64,000 nucleotides of DNA. Origin: an uncultured Coriobacteriaceae bacterium (GTDB taxonomy: Bacteria; Actinomycetota; Coriobacteriia; Coriobacteriales; Atopobiaceae). Shown one piece after another: positions 23,959-33,387 of the stretch. The translations under genes and the position numbers were made by a program. The stretch is taken from assembly GCA_902795065.1 (NCBI GenBank), contig CADBJR010000014.1, forward strand, positions 59,194 to 123,193, read 5' to 3'. Numbering within the stretch: the first letter of the stretch is position 1; every line of letters starts with the position of its first letter. Under the pieces are notes generated by a model. It was given only the letters and a program-made list of their open reading frames with translations, made no database searches and was not told the DNA's origin.

Positions 23959-26900
23959 TTACCTCACGCCGGCGCGTTCCTTGGCCTCCTCGATCTTGGC
24001 GATCTGGTCGGCCGTGAGGTGGATCGGACCGTACTCGCCCGTCGAGATGGGCCTGCCGGACTTGCCCGGGTCCTCCACGTCGATGAGCTTGAACTCGCCA
24101 TGGCCCTCGCGCCAGTTCTCGCGCGCCACGCTGATCATCAGCTTGATGCGGTTGAGCTGGTTGACCTCGGAGGCGCCAGGATCGTAGTCGACGGCCACGA
24201 TGTTGCTTTCAGGATGCATCTGGCGCAGGCGCTTGATGACCGACTTTCCCACGACGTGGTTGGGCAGGCACGCGAACGGCGATGCGCACACGATGTTAGG
24301 CGTGCCGGTCTCGATGAGCTCGACCATCTCGGCCGTGAGCAGCCAGCCCTCGCCCATGGTGTTGCAGAGCGAGAAGACCTCCTCGGCCTTGGCGCCGAGC
24401 TTGTAGATGTCGGGATAGGGCTCGAAGCGCGTCGAGGCCGCGAGCATCTTGTTGATGGGCTTGCGGAACTGCTCGATGAGCGCGATGCCGGCGCGGTGCG
24501 TGAGGCGGCTCGTGGCCTTAGTGCCGAGCTCGTCCTTCATGTTGATCGCGTTGGTCATGCCGAACAGGAAGAAGTCCACGAGGCCGGGCACATTGGCCTC
24601 GCAGCCCTCGCCCTCGATGACCCTGACGACCTCGTTGTTGGCCGTGGGGTGGAACTTCACGAGGATCTCGCCCACGACGCCCACGCGCGGCTTGGAGCGG
24701 TCGTTCTCGAGCGGCAGCGCCTCGTAGGCGTCGACCGTGCGCTGGCAGAGGCGGTAGAAGGCCTTGTTGGAGACCTTGCCGCGCATGAGCTCGCGGCCCT
24801 CGGCCATGAGCTCCTCGTAGAGCGCGTCGGCGGTGCCGGGCACGGTCTCATAGGGACGCGTGCGGTAGAGCAGCTGCATGATGAGGTCGCCGTAGAGCAG
24901 CGCCTGGATCACCTTGATGAGCAGCGATCCCCTCATGAGCGTGAAGCCCGGGTTATCTTCGTCGAGGCCGCTCGCCACGGAGACCGAGATGACGGGGATC
25001 TCGGGATGGCCGGCGTCCTTGAGCGCCTTGCGGATGAGCGCGATGTAGTTGGTGGCGCGGCAGCCGCCGCCCGTCTGGGAGATGAGGCAGGCCGTGCGTG
25101 AGAGATCGTACTTGCCGCTCTCGATGGCCTCCATGATCTGGCCCGTGACGAGGATCGACGGGTAGCAGATGTCGTTGTTGACGTACTTGAGGCCCGCCTC
25201 GACAGCGCCCTGGTCGACGGAGGGCAGCAGCACCACGTTGTAGCCCTCGCTCTGGAGGATCTCCTTCACGAGGTCGAAGTGGATGGGTGCCATCTGCGGC
25301 GCGAGGATCGTGTAGCCCGCGTCGTTCATCTCCTTGGTGTAGCGCACCTTCTCGAAGGCCGCGCTCGCCGCCTTGCGGTAGATGGGCACGCGCGTGCCGA
25401 GGTCGGTGTCGCGCTGCTCCTCGGGCGTGCCGTCGGCCGTGAGGATGCCCTGCGGCGCGACCTCGCCGATCTCGCCGGCGGCGGTGGCGCGCTCGAGCTC
25501 CTCGCGCTGCTCCTTGAGGGCGGCCATGAGCGAGCGGATGCGGATGCGCGCGGCGCCGAGATTGGAGACCTGGTCGATCTTGAGCACGGTGTAGATCTTG
25601 CCGGACTTCTCGAGGATCTCCTGCACCTCGTCGGTGGTGAGGGCGTCGAGGCCGCAGCCGAACGAGAAGAGCTGGATGAGGTCGAGGTCGTGGCGCTGCG
25701 CGACGAAGCGGGCCGCACGGTAGAGGCGCGAGTGGAACATCCACTGGTCGACGACGCGGATCGGGCGCTCGGGCGTCATCTTGTGGGCCACGGAGTCCTC
25801 GGTGAGCACCGCGAAGCCGAAGGAGTTCACAAGCTCGGGGATGGCGTGGTTGATCTCGGGATCGTTGTGATACGGACGGCCGGCGAGCACGATGCCGTGC
25901 GCATCATGCTCCTCGATCCAGGCGAGCGCCTCGTCGCCGGCGCGGTGCATGTCGCCCTTGAACTTGAGGTCTGCCTCCCACGCGTAGTTGACGGCCTCGT
26001 CGATCTCGGCGCGCGTGATGTGGGCGCCCTTGAAGCGGCCGCGGCCCTCCGCGGCGTCCTTCTCGCGCTGGACCGAGACGAGCTCGTAGAGCCTGCGCTT
26101 CAGCTCGTTCTTCTTGTCGTACGGGATGAAGGGATCCATGAACTGGATCTTCTTGTTGGCCAGCTCGTCGACGTTCAGGCCGAGCGCCTGCGGGTAGCTC
26201 ATGACGATCGGGCAGTTGTAGTGGTTGGTGGCGCCGCCGTCCTCCTGGCGCTCCCAGCGGATGCAGGGCATCCAGATGAAGTCGGGGTCCTTGGCCAGCA
26301 GGTTCATGATGTGGCCGTGGGAGAGCTTGGCCGGGTAGCACACGCTCTCGGAGGGCATGGACTCGATGCCGGCGTCGTAGGTCTTGCCGCTCGTCTGGTC
26401 GCTCACGACGACCGAGAAGCCCAGCTTGGTGAAGAACGCATGCCAGAACGGGTAGTTCTCGTACATGTTGAGCGCGCGCGGGATGCCCACGGTGCCGCGC
26501 GGGGCCTCGTCGGCGGGCAGGACCTCGCGGTTGAAGATGAGGTCGTTCTTGTACTTGAAGAGGTTCGGCGCCTTGAGCGCGTTCTTGTCGCGCGTGCGGC
26601 CCGCGCCCTTCTCGCAGCGGTTGCCGGTGATGAAGCGGCGCCCCTCGCCGAAGTCGTTGATCGTGAGCAGGCAGTTGTTCTCGCAGCGCCCGCAGTGGAC
26701 GTTGGTGAGCTTGACGGTGAGGGCGTTGAGCGCCTCGGCCGAGAGCACGCCGGAGACGCCGTCGGCGCCGGCGCGGTCGCGGGCGAGCAGGGCCGCACCG
26801 TAGGCGCCCATGGTGCCCGCGATGTCGGGACGGATGACGTCCTTGCCCGTGAGCAGCTCGAAGGCGCGCAGCGTGGCGTCGCTCATGAAGGTGCCGCCCT

Positions 26901-28581
26901 GCACCACGCACCACTGGCCGATCTCGTCGAAGTCGCGCAGCTTGATGACCTTGAACAGGGCGTTCTTGATGACCGAATAGGACAGGCCCGCGGCGACGTC
27001 GCCGATCGTGGCGCCTTCCTTCTGGGCCTGCTTGACGCGCGAGTTCATGAAGACCGTGCAGCGGCTGCCGAGGTCGACGGGCTGCTCGGCGGTGAGGGCC
27101 ACCTTCGCGAACTCCTGGACCGTCATGTTCATGGAGTCGGCGAAGCTCGCGATGAAGGAGCCGCAGCCCGAGGAGCAGGCCTCGTTGAGCATGATGTGCT
27201 CGATGACGCCGTCCTTCACCTGGAGGCACTTCATGTCCTGGCCGCCGATGTCGAGGATGAAGTTGACGTCGGGCACGAACGCCTTGGCGCCGCGCAGGTG
27301 CGCGACGGTCTCGATCTCGCCGGAGTCGGCGCGCAGCGCCTGGATGAGCAGGGCCTCGCCGTAGCCGGTGGTGGTGACGTGGCCGATGGTGCAGCCCTCG
27401 GGCAGCTTCGCGTAGATGTCGTTCATGATGGTCTTCGCGGTACCGAGCACGTCGCCGTTGTTGTTGTCGTACCAGGTGTAGAGGAGCTCGCCGTCCTCGC
27501 CCACGACGGCGGCCTTCATCGTGGTGGAGCCGGCGTCGATGCCGATGAACACGCGGCCGGAGTAGGTCGCGATGTCGCCCTTGGGCACGACCTGCTGCGC
27601 ATGGCGCGTGCGGAACTCCTCGAGCGCGGCCTCGTCGGCGAAGAGCGGCGCCAGGCGCGGGACCTCGGAGCCCTGGACGTCGGCGAGGTTCTCGAGCAGC
27701 CCGATGGCCTCGGCGAACGTGATGTGCTTGTCGGACTCGCCGGCGAGCGCGGCGCCCGTCGCCACGAACAGGTGGGCGTTCTCGGGCACGATGCGGTGCT
27801 CCTCGTCGAGGCCGAGCGTGATGTAGAAGCGCTTGCGCAGCTCGGAGAGGTACTGGAGCGGACCGCCGAGGAAGGCCACGTAGCCGCGGATGGGATGTCC
27901 GCAGGCGAGGCCGGAGACGGTCTGGTTGGCGACGGCCTGGAAGATCGAGGCGGCGATGTCCTCGGGGCGGGCGCCCTCGTTGAGGAGCGGCTGCACGTCG
28001 GACTTCGCGAAGACGCCGCAGCGGCTCGCGATCGGGTGGATGCGCTCCATGCCCTTGGCGAGCTCGTTGAGGCCGGGCGCGTCGGTCTTAAGCAGCGACG
28101 CCATCTGGTCGATGAAGGCGCCCGTGCCGCCGGCGCAGGTGCCGTTCATGCGCTGCTCGATGCCGTTGTCGAAGTAGATGATCTTGGCATCCTCGCCGCC
28201 CAGCTCGATGGCGACGTCGGTCTGCGGGATGAGCGTCTCGACCGCGCGCTTGGAGGCGATGACCTCCTGCACGAACTCGAGGTCGAGCCACTTGGCGAGC
28301 AGCATGCCGCCCGAGCCGGTGATCGAGACGCGCATCGGGGTGTCGCCGATGGCCTTCTCCGCGCGGGCGAAGAGCTCCTTGGCGGTGGCGCGGACGTCGG
28401 TGTGGTGGCGCTCGTAGTTGGCGTAGACGAGGTTGTTGCCCTCGTCGATGACGGCGAGCTTGACCGTGGTGGAGCCCACGTCGATGCCGAGGCGCAGATG
28501 GCGGCCGGAGACGTCGGCCTTCTTTGCGGGCATGAGCTCTGCTCCGTCCTGGATGAGTTCGATGGCAGCGGTTTCAGTCAT
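23959..28581 (-). CDS. Giant acyl-CoA dehydratase activase-like fusion (BadF-BadF-DUF2229-HgdB-like)
   Basis: This 1540-residue protein has two BadF/HgdC-type ATPase domains: GIDVGSTTVK (33-42) with cluster cysteines C149 and C188, and GIDAGSTTMK (347-356) with C469, C473 and C508. A short Cys-rich linker follows (CGRCENNCLL near 640), then DUF2229 (about 690-870, with CYPAKLSHGH and PCIRWERQEDGGATNHYNCP), and a long C-terminal region like the reductase partner, with SFGCGLDAL, NNDICYPSILVTGQ and TGGGCRATNY. Known relatives couple ATP hydrolysis to low-potential electron transfer in 2-hydroxyacyl-CoA dehydratases, benzoyl-CoA reductase or double-cubane proteins. The substrate here is unknown. 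The TetR gene ends 10 nt before it. Confidence 0.9.
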   Translation of the reverse strand: MTETAAIELIQDGAELMPAKKADVSGRHLRLGIDVGSTTVKLAVIDEGNNLVYANYERHHTDVRATAKELFARAEKAIGDTPMRVSITGSGGMLLAKWLDLEFVQEVIASKRAVETLIPQTDVAIELGGEDAKIIYFDNGIEQRMNGTCAGGTGAFIDQMASLLKTDAPGLNELAKGMERIHPIASRCGVFAKSDVQPLLNEGARPEDIAASIFQAVANQTVSGLACGHPIRGYVAFLGGPLQYLSELRKRFYITLGLDEEHRIVPENAHLFVATGAALAGESDKHITFAEAIGLLENLADVQGSEVPRLAPLFADEAALEEFRTRHAQQVVPKGDIATYSGRVFIGIDAGSTTMKAAVVGEDGELLYTWYDNNNGDVLGTAKTIMNDIYAKLPEGCTIGHVTTTGYGEALLIQALRADSGEIETVAHLRGAKAFVPDVNFILDIGGQDMKCLQVKDGVIEHIMLNEACSSGCGSFIASFADSMNMTVQEFAKVALTAEQPVDLGSRCTVFMNSRVKQAQKEGATIGDVAAGLSYSVIKNALFKVIKLRDFDEIGQWCVVQGGTFMSDATLRAFELLTGKDVIRPDIAGTMGAYGAALLARDRAGADGVSGVLSAEALNALTVKLTNVHCGRCENNCLLTINDFGEGRRFITGNRCEKGAGRTRDKNALKAPNLFKYKNDLIFNREVLPADEAPRGTVGIPRALNMYENYPFWHAFFTKLGFSVVVSDQTSGKTYDAGIESMPSESVCYPAKLSHGHIMNLLAKDPDFIWMPCIRWERQEDGGATNHYNCPIVMSYPQALGLNVDELANKKIQFMDPFIPYDKKNELKRRLYELVSVQREKDAAEGRGRFKGAHITRAEIDEAVNYAWEADLKFKGDMHRAGDEALAWIEEHDAHGIVLAGRPYHNDPEINHAIPELVNSFGFAVLTEDSVAHKMTPERPIRVVDQWMFHSRLYRAARFVAQRHDLDLIQLFSFGCGLDALTTDEVQEILEKSGKIYTVLKIDQVSNLGAARIRIRSLMAALKEQREELERATAAGEIGEVAPQGILTADGTPEEQRDTDLGTRVPIYRKAASAAFEKVRYTKEMNDAGYTILAPQMAPIHFDLVKEILQSEGYNVVLLPSVDQGAVEAGLKYVNNDICYPSILVTGQIMEAIESGKYDLSRTACLISQTGGGCRATNYIALIRKALKDAGHPEIPVISVSVASGLDEDNPGFTLMRGSLLIKVIQALLYGDLIMQLLYRTRPYETVPGTADALYEELMAEGRELMRGKVSNKAFYRLCQRTVDAYEALPLENDRSKPRVGVVGEILVKFHPTANNEVVRVIEGEGCEANVPGLVDFFLFGMTNAINMKDELGTKATSRLTHRAGIALIEQFRKPINKMLAASTRFEPYPDIYKLGAKAEEVFSLCNTMGEGWLLTAEMVELIETGTPNIVCASPFACLPNHVVGKSVIKRLRQMHPESNIVAVDYDPGASEVNQLNRIKLMISVARENWREGHGEFKLIDVEDPGKSGRPISTGEYGPIHLTADQIAKIEEAKERAGVR

Positions 28582-28591
28582 GGTCTTCTCC

Positions 28592-29278
28592 TTATGAATG
28601 CAGCATCGAGAGCGCGAAGCGCGTGATGTCGAGGTCGATGGGGGTGCCGTAGAGGTCGCCGGGGCGTACGAACATGAGCGCGGTCATGAGGCGCGCCATG
28701 GTGCCGATGCTCTCGTGCATGCCGCCGGTGAGCCAGCGCACGAGGACGCCCGCCTCTGCGGAGATGGCGAACGAGAGGTAGTAGTCGAGGAAGGGGATGG
28801 CGCGCGCGTCCATGCCGTGCATGGCGCGCGAGGTGATGGTCTCGCGCGCCATGGCGTTGATGCGCCGCACGAAGCCGGGGTCGCCGCCCTCCCCCATGAG
28901 CGGAGCGAGATAGCTGCCGCGTTCCTTGAAGAAAGCGAGCAGCTCGGCGGAGCCGGGGCACGGCTCGGCCGCGTCGATGGCGGCCTTGAGCGCGGGAAGG
29001 TTGACGGATGCGAGCCGCTCAATCACGGGTTCGAGCTCGGCGATCGTCTCGGACTCGATGGCGTCCACGAGGTCGGGGATGTCGCGGAAGTGCGAGTAGA
29101 ACGTGCGGCGCGTCACATCGGCGCGCTCGGTGACGGCGGTCACCGTGACGCGCGTGAGGTCGCCCGTCGCCTCGATCTCGGCGGCAAGGGCGTCGCGCAG
29201 GGCCGCGCGCGTGCGGACCGCACGGCGGTCGGTGCTCGCGGCGCACGTAGGTGCTTCCGATGCATAGGCAGTCTTCAT
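28592..29278 (-). CDS. TetR/AcrR-family regulator of the activase-like gene
   Basis: The 228-residue protein has an N-terminal TetR helix-turn-helix: RRAVRTRAALRDALAAEI, then VTVTAVTERADVTRRTFYSHFRDIPDLVDAIE, where the YSHF segment is typical. The C-terminal ligand domain ends in a family-like stretch (FLDYYLSFAISAEAGVLVRWL) common in TetR regulators of clostridial type. GGAAGGATCCC precedes ATG 29278; the longer frame to 29368 overlaps the operator region and is rejected. The stop is 10 nt from the giant fusion gene, so both form one operon that the protein probably controls. Confidence 0.88.
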   Translation of the reverse strand: MKTAYASEAPTCAASTDRRAVRTRAALRDALAAEIEATGDLTRVTVTAVTERADVTRRTFYSHFRDIPDLVDAIESETIAELEPVIERLASVNLPALKAAIDAAEPCPGSAELLAFFKERGSYLAPLMGEGGDPGFVRRINAMARETITSRAMHGMDARAIPFLDYYLSFAISAEAGVLVRWLTGGMHESIGTMARLMTALMFVRPGDLYGTPIDLDITRFALSMLHS

Positions 29279-29296
29279 GGGATCCTTCCCACGTTT

Positions 29297-29331
29297 TTGC
29301 ACAACATGGGAATTATTGCACAATGTGGGAA
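29297..29331 (-). promoter_or_regulatory. Direct-repeat operator upstream of TetR gene
   Basis: TTGCACAACATGGGAA (29297-29312) and TTGCACAATGTGGGAA (29316-29331) are 16-bp direct repeats, 14 of 16 identical, 19 bp apart. A CTTCCCAC/GTGGGAAG inverted pair (29285-29292 and 29325-29332) frames them. Their place 19 bp before the TetR start fits autoregulation. Confidence 0.65.
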
Positions 29332-29433
29332 GAAACTGAAGCGAGAGCGCCCGTTCCACCATGCTCACACAGGAATTCTCGTTTTGGGCTTTTCGGGGAT
29401 GCCCCCTATGTGGTGCTTCGGGAGAAAGCGCAG

Positions 29434-30168
29434 CTAACCGACGAGCCTCGTGCGCACGGCGTCGATCGTCTCATCCGAGATGCCGCACCAGGCGAGGTAC
29501 GCGCGCACGTCCCCGCCGAACTCCGCGTCCAGCCGCATCAGCCAATGCCCGAGCGTCTCGGGACGGGAGTCGTAGTGCTCGCGTTCGCTGTCGGAGCAGA
29601 TCTTGTCCCAGTAGGGGCGGAAGAACGGCAGGCGCATGATGTTCACGCGCGAGGGCACGTAGCTCGCGAGTGCGTCCCAGCGGTCGCAGCCGGCGAGCAT
29701 GAGGAGCAGCGCCGAGAGGATGCCCGTGCGGTCCTTGCCCACGGAGCAGTGCATGAGCACGCAACCCTCGGGTGCCCCTGCGATGAACTCGAAGACCCGC
29801 TTCCAGGCGTCGCGGTTCTCGAACATCGTGTCGTAGACCCATGCGGCCGACTTGGTTGCCTGCATGTCGGTGCTCGCCATGTTCACCGCGAAGGGCGAGA
29901 TGTTGGCGCAGACCACGTCGTCGCCGAGCGAGACGTCGGGACGTTCGTGGGCCTCCTTCGGGCCGCGCAGGTCGAGCACCGCGCGCACGCCGTAGCTGTG
30001 CAGGAACTCGACGTCGGCGGGCGTGGCGTCAACGAGCGCATCGGAGCGGATGAAGCGGCGCCAGAGGGTCTGCCCACCGTCCGCGGTGGGGAATCCGCCC
30101 AGCTCGCGGGCATTGGCCATGCCCTCGAGCGGCAGACGCTGCCAGGTGAGCTCCCAGGGTTGCGCCAT
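29434..30168 (-). CDS. Tyrosine-protein phosphatase
   Basis: The 244-residue protein is a PTP of the LipA/MptpB-like (Y_phosphatase3) kind: NARELGGFPTADGGQTLWRRFIRSDAL near the start, a YGVRAVLDLRG strand, and the P-loop HCSVGKDRTG (CX5R) near residue 140, which carries out Cys-dependent hydrolysis of phosphotyrosine or phosphoinositides. No signal peptide is visible. ATG 30168 follows GGGGAGCGGAG and lies 10 nt after the upstream amidohydrolase stop, so the two are one transcript. The real substrate is unknown. Confidence 0.9.
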   Translation of the reverse strand: MAQPWELTWQRLPLEGMANARELGGFPTADGGQTLWRRFIRSDALVDATPADVEFLHSYGVRAVLDLRGPKEAHERPDVSLGDDVVCANISPFAVNMASTDMQATKSAAWVYDTMFENRDAWKRVFEFIAGAPEGCVLMHCSVGKDRTGILSALLLMLAGCDRWDALASYVPSRVNIMRLPFFRPYWDKICSDSEREHYDSRPETLGHWLMRLDAEFGGDVRAYLAWCGISDETIDAVRTRLVG

Positions 30169-30178
30169 CTCCGCTCCC

Positions 30179-30933
30179 CTATGCGATATCCGTTGCGAGC
30201 CAGCGCTCCGCGTTGTGCCAGCACATCTTCTCGTACGCCGTCTCGGAGAAGCCGAGCGAGCGGAAGAACGCATACTCCGAGGCGGGGTTCCACATGGGGA
30301 AGTCGGAGCCGAACATCATGCGGTCCTCGCCGTAGATCTCGCAGAGCTCGCGCGTGCGGCGCAGGCCGAGGTACTTCATCGAGCTCGACATGTCGAGGAA
30401 GCAGCCCTCCTCCTCGAGGTACTCGAGCGCCAGATCCTGGACCGACCAGCCGCCGAAATGCGCGGCGCACACCCTGAGCTGCGGGAACTCGTGCAGGATC
30501 CGCTTCATGCGGCTGGGATGCGAATAGTCGTAGCGGTAATCGCCGCAGTGGATGAGGACCGCCAACCCGAGTCGCTCGCAGATCTCGTAGACGCGCATGA
30601 AGCGGTCGTCGTCCATGTCGACCTTCTGCGTGTCGGGATGCAGCTTCATGCCGAGCAGGCCCATGCCGGCGGCGCGCTCGAGCTCGGCCTCGGGGTCCTC
30701 GAAGTCCTGGTGCATCGCCGCGAGGCCGAGCAGGCTCGCATCCTCCGCGCACGAGCGGGCGATGAAGTCGTTGATCGACGTCACGGTGGCGGGCTTCACG
30801 GCGACCGAGCAGACCACGTTGTGGTGCCCAGCTCCGCCTCCATGGGGATGTCGTAGAACACGCCGACGCTCTCGGTCGCCTTCTGGGCGATCTTGTCGGG
30901 GTAGATATGCGTGTGAACGTCGACGACAGCCAT
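30179..30933 (-). pseudogene. Metal-dependent amidohydrolase (TIM-barrel), apparent one-base frameshift
   Basis: The N-terminus is read from ATG 30933 (MAVVDVHTHIYPDK, with the metal-binding HTH) to about 30828, after which the frame must change by one base to continue GHHNVVCSVAVKPATV to the stop at 30179. One extra base in the CCC run at 30827-30829 would restore a 251-residue protein. The rest matches amidohydrolase_2 (ACMSD-like) enzymes: LLGMKLHPDTQ, VLIHCGDYR, AHFGGWSVQDLALE and RMMFGSDFPMWNP. Such proteins hydrolyse or decarboxylate small ring compounds. Intact conservation after the break suggests an assembly error or a fresh mutation. The phosphatase gene is downstream. Confidence 0.85.
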
Positions 30934-31104
30934 GGGGGATCCTTCCGGAAACGCGTTTTCGGGAGAAGAGCATAGCAGACGTTCGTTTCCCCGCGGTTTC
31001 GGTTTGGCATCGTTCATAACGGCGGCCGGGGCGCGGATGCCCTCGTGCCCCGTTTCGTCTACACTGGAAGGTACAGCGGCCGCTCGCGAACCCGGAGGCA
31101 AGCC

Positions 31105-32640
31105 ATGGTACAGCTCCTCGGACAGTTCGTCCTCGCGCTCTCCCCCATCATCTGGCTGGTCATCGGCCTGTGCGGGCTCAAGCTCCAAGCGTATCAGGCA
31201 AGCCTCGGCGCGCTCGCCATCGCCGCCGTGGTGGCGCTCGCGGCATGGCACATGCCCGCCGTCAACATGGCGACCGCGGCGCTCGAGGGCTTCGCCATGG
31301 CCCTCTGGCCCATCGTCATCGTCATCATCGCCGCGGTGTTCACCTACAACCTCACCGTGCACACCGGCGCCATGGAGACGATCAAGCGCATGCTGTGCTC
31401 GGTGTCTGCCGACCGCCGCATCCTGGTGCTGCTCATCGCCTGGTGCTTCGGCAACTTCCTCGAGGGCATGGCAGGCTTCGGAACCGCCGTGGCCATCCCC
31501 GCGAGCATGCTCGTGGCGCTCGGCCTCGACCCGGTGACGTCGATCCTCTCGTGCCTCATCGCCAACGGCTTCCCCACGATGTTCGGCTCGATCGGCATCC
31601 CCACCGCCACGCTCGCCAGCATCACCAGCCTCGACGCCATCGCACTCGCATTCACGCAGGCGCTCATGGCGTTCCCCTTCCTGATCGTGTGCCCGATCCT
31701 CATCGTGATGCTCGTGGGCGGCGGGACGAAGGCGCTGCGCGGGGTCCTTCCGATCACCCTGGTGGCTGCCGCCTCGTTCGCCATCCCCGAGGCGCTCGCC
31801 GCGCGCTTCATCGGGCCCGACCTCCCCGACGTGGTCGGCGCGGTCTGCTCGCTCGCGGCGACGTTCGGCTTCGCGCTCTCCCTCAAGGGGCGCGAGGTTC
31901 CCGAGGAGCACCGCATGGAGGTCGCCGGGGCGGACGAGCCCATCGGCGCCTCGGAGGCGCTGCGCGCCTGGTCGCCCTTCATCCTGATCTTCGCGGTGCT
32001 CGTGCTCACGAGCAAGATCGTGCCCTTCATCAACGGCCCGCTCTCGACCTTCAAGTCGACCGTCAACATCTACGCGGGCGACCCCGAGGCCACGCTCACG
32101 TTCTCCTGGGTCAACACCCCGGGCGTGCTCATCCTGCTCTGCGGCATCGTGGGCGGCATCATCCAGTCATGCCCGCCCGCCGAGATGCTCGCGGTGCTCG
32201 GGCAGACCTGCAAGCAGATGAGCAAGACCGTCGTGACGATGCTCGGCGTGCTGGGCTGCGCGAAGATCATGGGCTACGCGGGCATGATCTCGACCATCGC
32301 CTCGTTCTTCGTGGGAACGCTCGGCAGCTTCTATCCGCTGGTGGCGCCCCTGCTCGGCGCGCTCGGAACCTTCGTGACCGGCTCGGGGACCTCGAGCGGC
32401 GTCCTGTTCGGCAACGTCCAGGTGCAGGCAGCGCAATCCATCGGCGTCGATGCGACCTGGCTCGCGGCGGCCAACTCGCTCGGCACCAGCGCGGGCAAGA
32501 TGCTCTCGCCCCAGAGCATCGCCATCGGCTGCGCCTCGTGCAACCTCACGGGCAAGGACGGCGAGATCCTGGGCAGGATCGCCCCGTACGCCTTCGCGTT
32601 CGCGCTCTGCATGTCCGTCATGGTGTTCGCGCTGGCCTGA
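31105..32640 (+). CDS. lctP: L-lactate permease (LctP family)
   Basis: The 511-residue membrane protein has about 12-14 hydrophobic segments and LctP hallmarks: the LEGFAMALWPIVIVIIAAVF region, FLEGMAGFGTAVAIPASML, FGSIGIPT, and the C-terminal TGSGTSSGVLFGNVQVQ and SLGTSAGKMLSPQSIAI segments. It should move lactate or glycolate with protons. GGAGG before ATG 31105 fixes the start; ATG 31045 is rejected. No lactate dehydrogenase lies next to it. The next gene, a membrane-anchored helical protein, is on the same strand 57 nt downstream. Confidence 0.93.
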   Translation: MVQLLGQFVLALSPIIWLVIGLCGLKLQAYQASLGALAIAAVVALAAWHMPAVNMATAALEGFAMALWPIVIVIIAAVFTYNLTVHTGAMETIKRMLCSVSADRRILVLLIAWCFGNFLEGMAGFGTAVAIPASMLVALGLDPVTSILSCLIANGFPTMFGSIGIPTATLASITSLDAIALAFTQALMAFPFLIVCPILIVMLVGGGTKALRGVLPITLVAAASFAIPEALAARFIGPDLPDVVGAVCSLAATFGFALSLKGREVPEEHRMEVAGADEPIGASEALRAWSPFILIFAVLVLTSKIVPFINGPLSTFKSTVNIYAGDPEATLTFSWVNTPGVLILLCGIVGGIIQSCPPAEMLAVLGQTCKQMSKTVVTMLGVLGCAKIMGYAGMISTIASFFVGTLGSFYPLVAPLLGALGTFVTGSGTSSGVLFGNVQVQAAQSIGVDATWLAAANSLGTSAGKMLSPQSIAIGCASCNLTGKDGEILGRIAPYAFAFALCMSVMVFALA

Positions 32641-32697
32641 TGGATTGCGCTATGATACCTGCGTGAACACACGCATGACCCACGACTTGGAGGAGCC

Positions 32698-33336
32698 ATG
32701 TTCCAGCCCGTGACCATCTTCGGCTTCACCCTGCCGCTCATCAGCGTCATCCTGTTCGGCTTCGCGATCGTCTTCCTCGTCGCGGTGCAGCTCGCCCGCA
32801 CCGTCGTGTCGAACAAGCTGACGAGCCTCTTCGAGAGCAAGCTCTACGACGAGTTCCTCGAGACGGTCGACGAGCCCCTCTCAAAGTTCTTCGTCCCCGC
32901 GTACAACCGCGAGTACCTGCGCCTCAACGCCCATATGGCCAAGGGCGACGCCGAGGCGGCGAAGCGCTCCTTCGACCAGCTCCTCACCATGCGCTCGTCG
33001 CGCACGCAGCGCGACGACCTGCTCTTCAAGGCCTTCCAGTTCTACATGCAGCAGGAGCAGTGGGACGACGCCAAGGACGTGCTCGACGAGATGAAGTCCT
33101 ACAACCGCCACACCGACCGCACGGCCGAGTGCGAGAAGACCTGGGAGATCTTCGGCAACGGCTCGTACGCCTACATCGACGAGATGGAGGCCGCGATCGA
33201 CGATGCGCCGTACGCGCTCAAGGTGAGCTACGCCCTGATGCTCGCCACGCAGTACGCCAGCAAGGGCGACGAGAAGGCCGCCGAGCAGTGGCAGGACAAG
33301 GCCCGCAAGATGCTCGAGCAGGGCAAGAAGAAGTAG
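32698..33336 (+). CDS. Hypothetical membrane-anchored helical protein
   Basis: The 212-residue protein has one N-terminal membrane segment (LPLISVILFGFAIVFLVAVQL, about residues 10-30), then a helical body with repeat-like spacing (NREYLRLNAHMAKGDAEAAKRSFDQLL, FQFYMQQEQWDDAKDVLDEM, YAS KGDEKAAEQWQDKARKML), which resembles tetratricopeptide repeats. It probably scaffolds other proteins at the membrane. TTGGAGGAG lies just before ATG 32698. No closer family is recognised. It is followed by a convergent murB gene. Confidence 0.7.
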   Translation: MFQPVTIFGFTLPLISVILFGFAIVFLVAVQLARTVVSNKLTSLFESKLYDEFLETVDEPLSKFFVPAYNREYLRLNAHMAKGDAEAAKRSFDQLLTMRSSRTQRDDLLFKAFQFYMQQEQWDDAKDVLDEMKSYNRHTDRTAECEKTWEIFGNGSYAYIDEMEAAIDDAPYALKVSYALMLATQYASKGDEKAAEQWQDKARKMLEQGKKK

Positions 33337-33358
33337 CCGCGCCCGCTTTCACAACAGA

Positions 33359-33370
33359 GGGGGTACCCCC
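33359..33370. repeat. GGGGGTACCCCC palindrome
   Basis: A perfect 12-bp palindrome sits between the stops of two convergent genes and is followed by CGAAGTGAAGTG. It shares its GGGGTAC/CCCC core with 6339-6352 and 60785-60851. Confidence 0.55.
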
Positions 33371-33387
33371 CGAAGTGAAGTGGGAAA

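Noticed and set aside
25279..28626. 1115-residue open frame on the plus strand
   Set aside because: Antisense to the giant activase-like gene, with Asp/Leu/Val-rich sequence from mirrored codons. The minus-strand protein has clear catalytic motifs.
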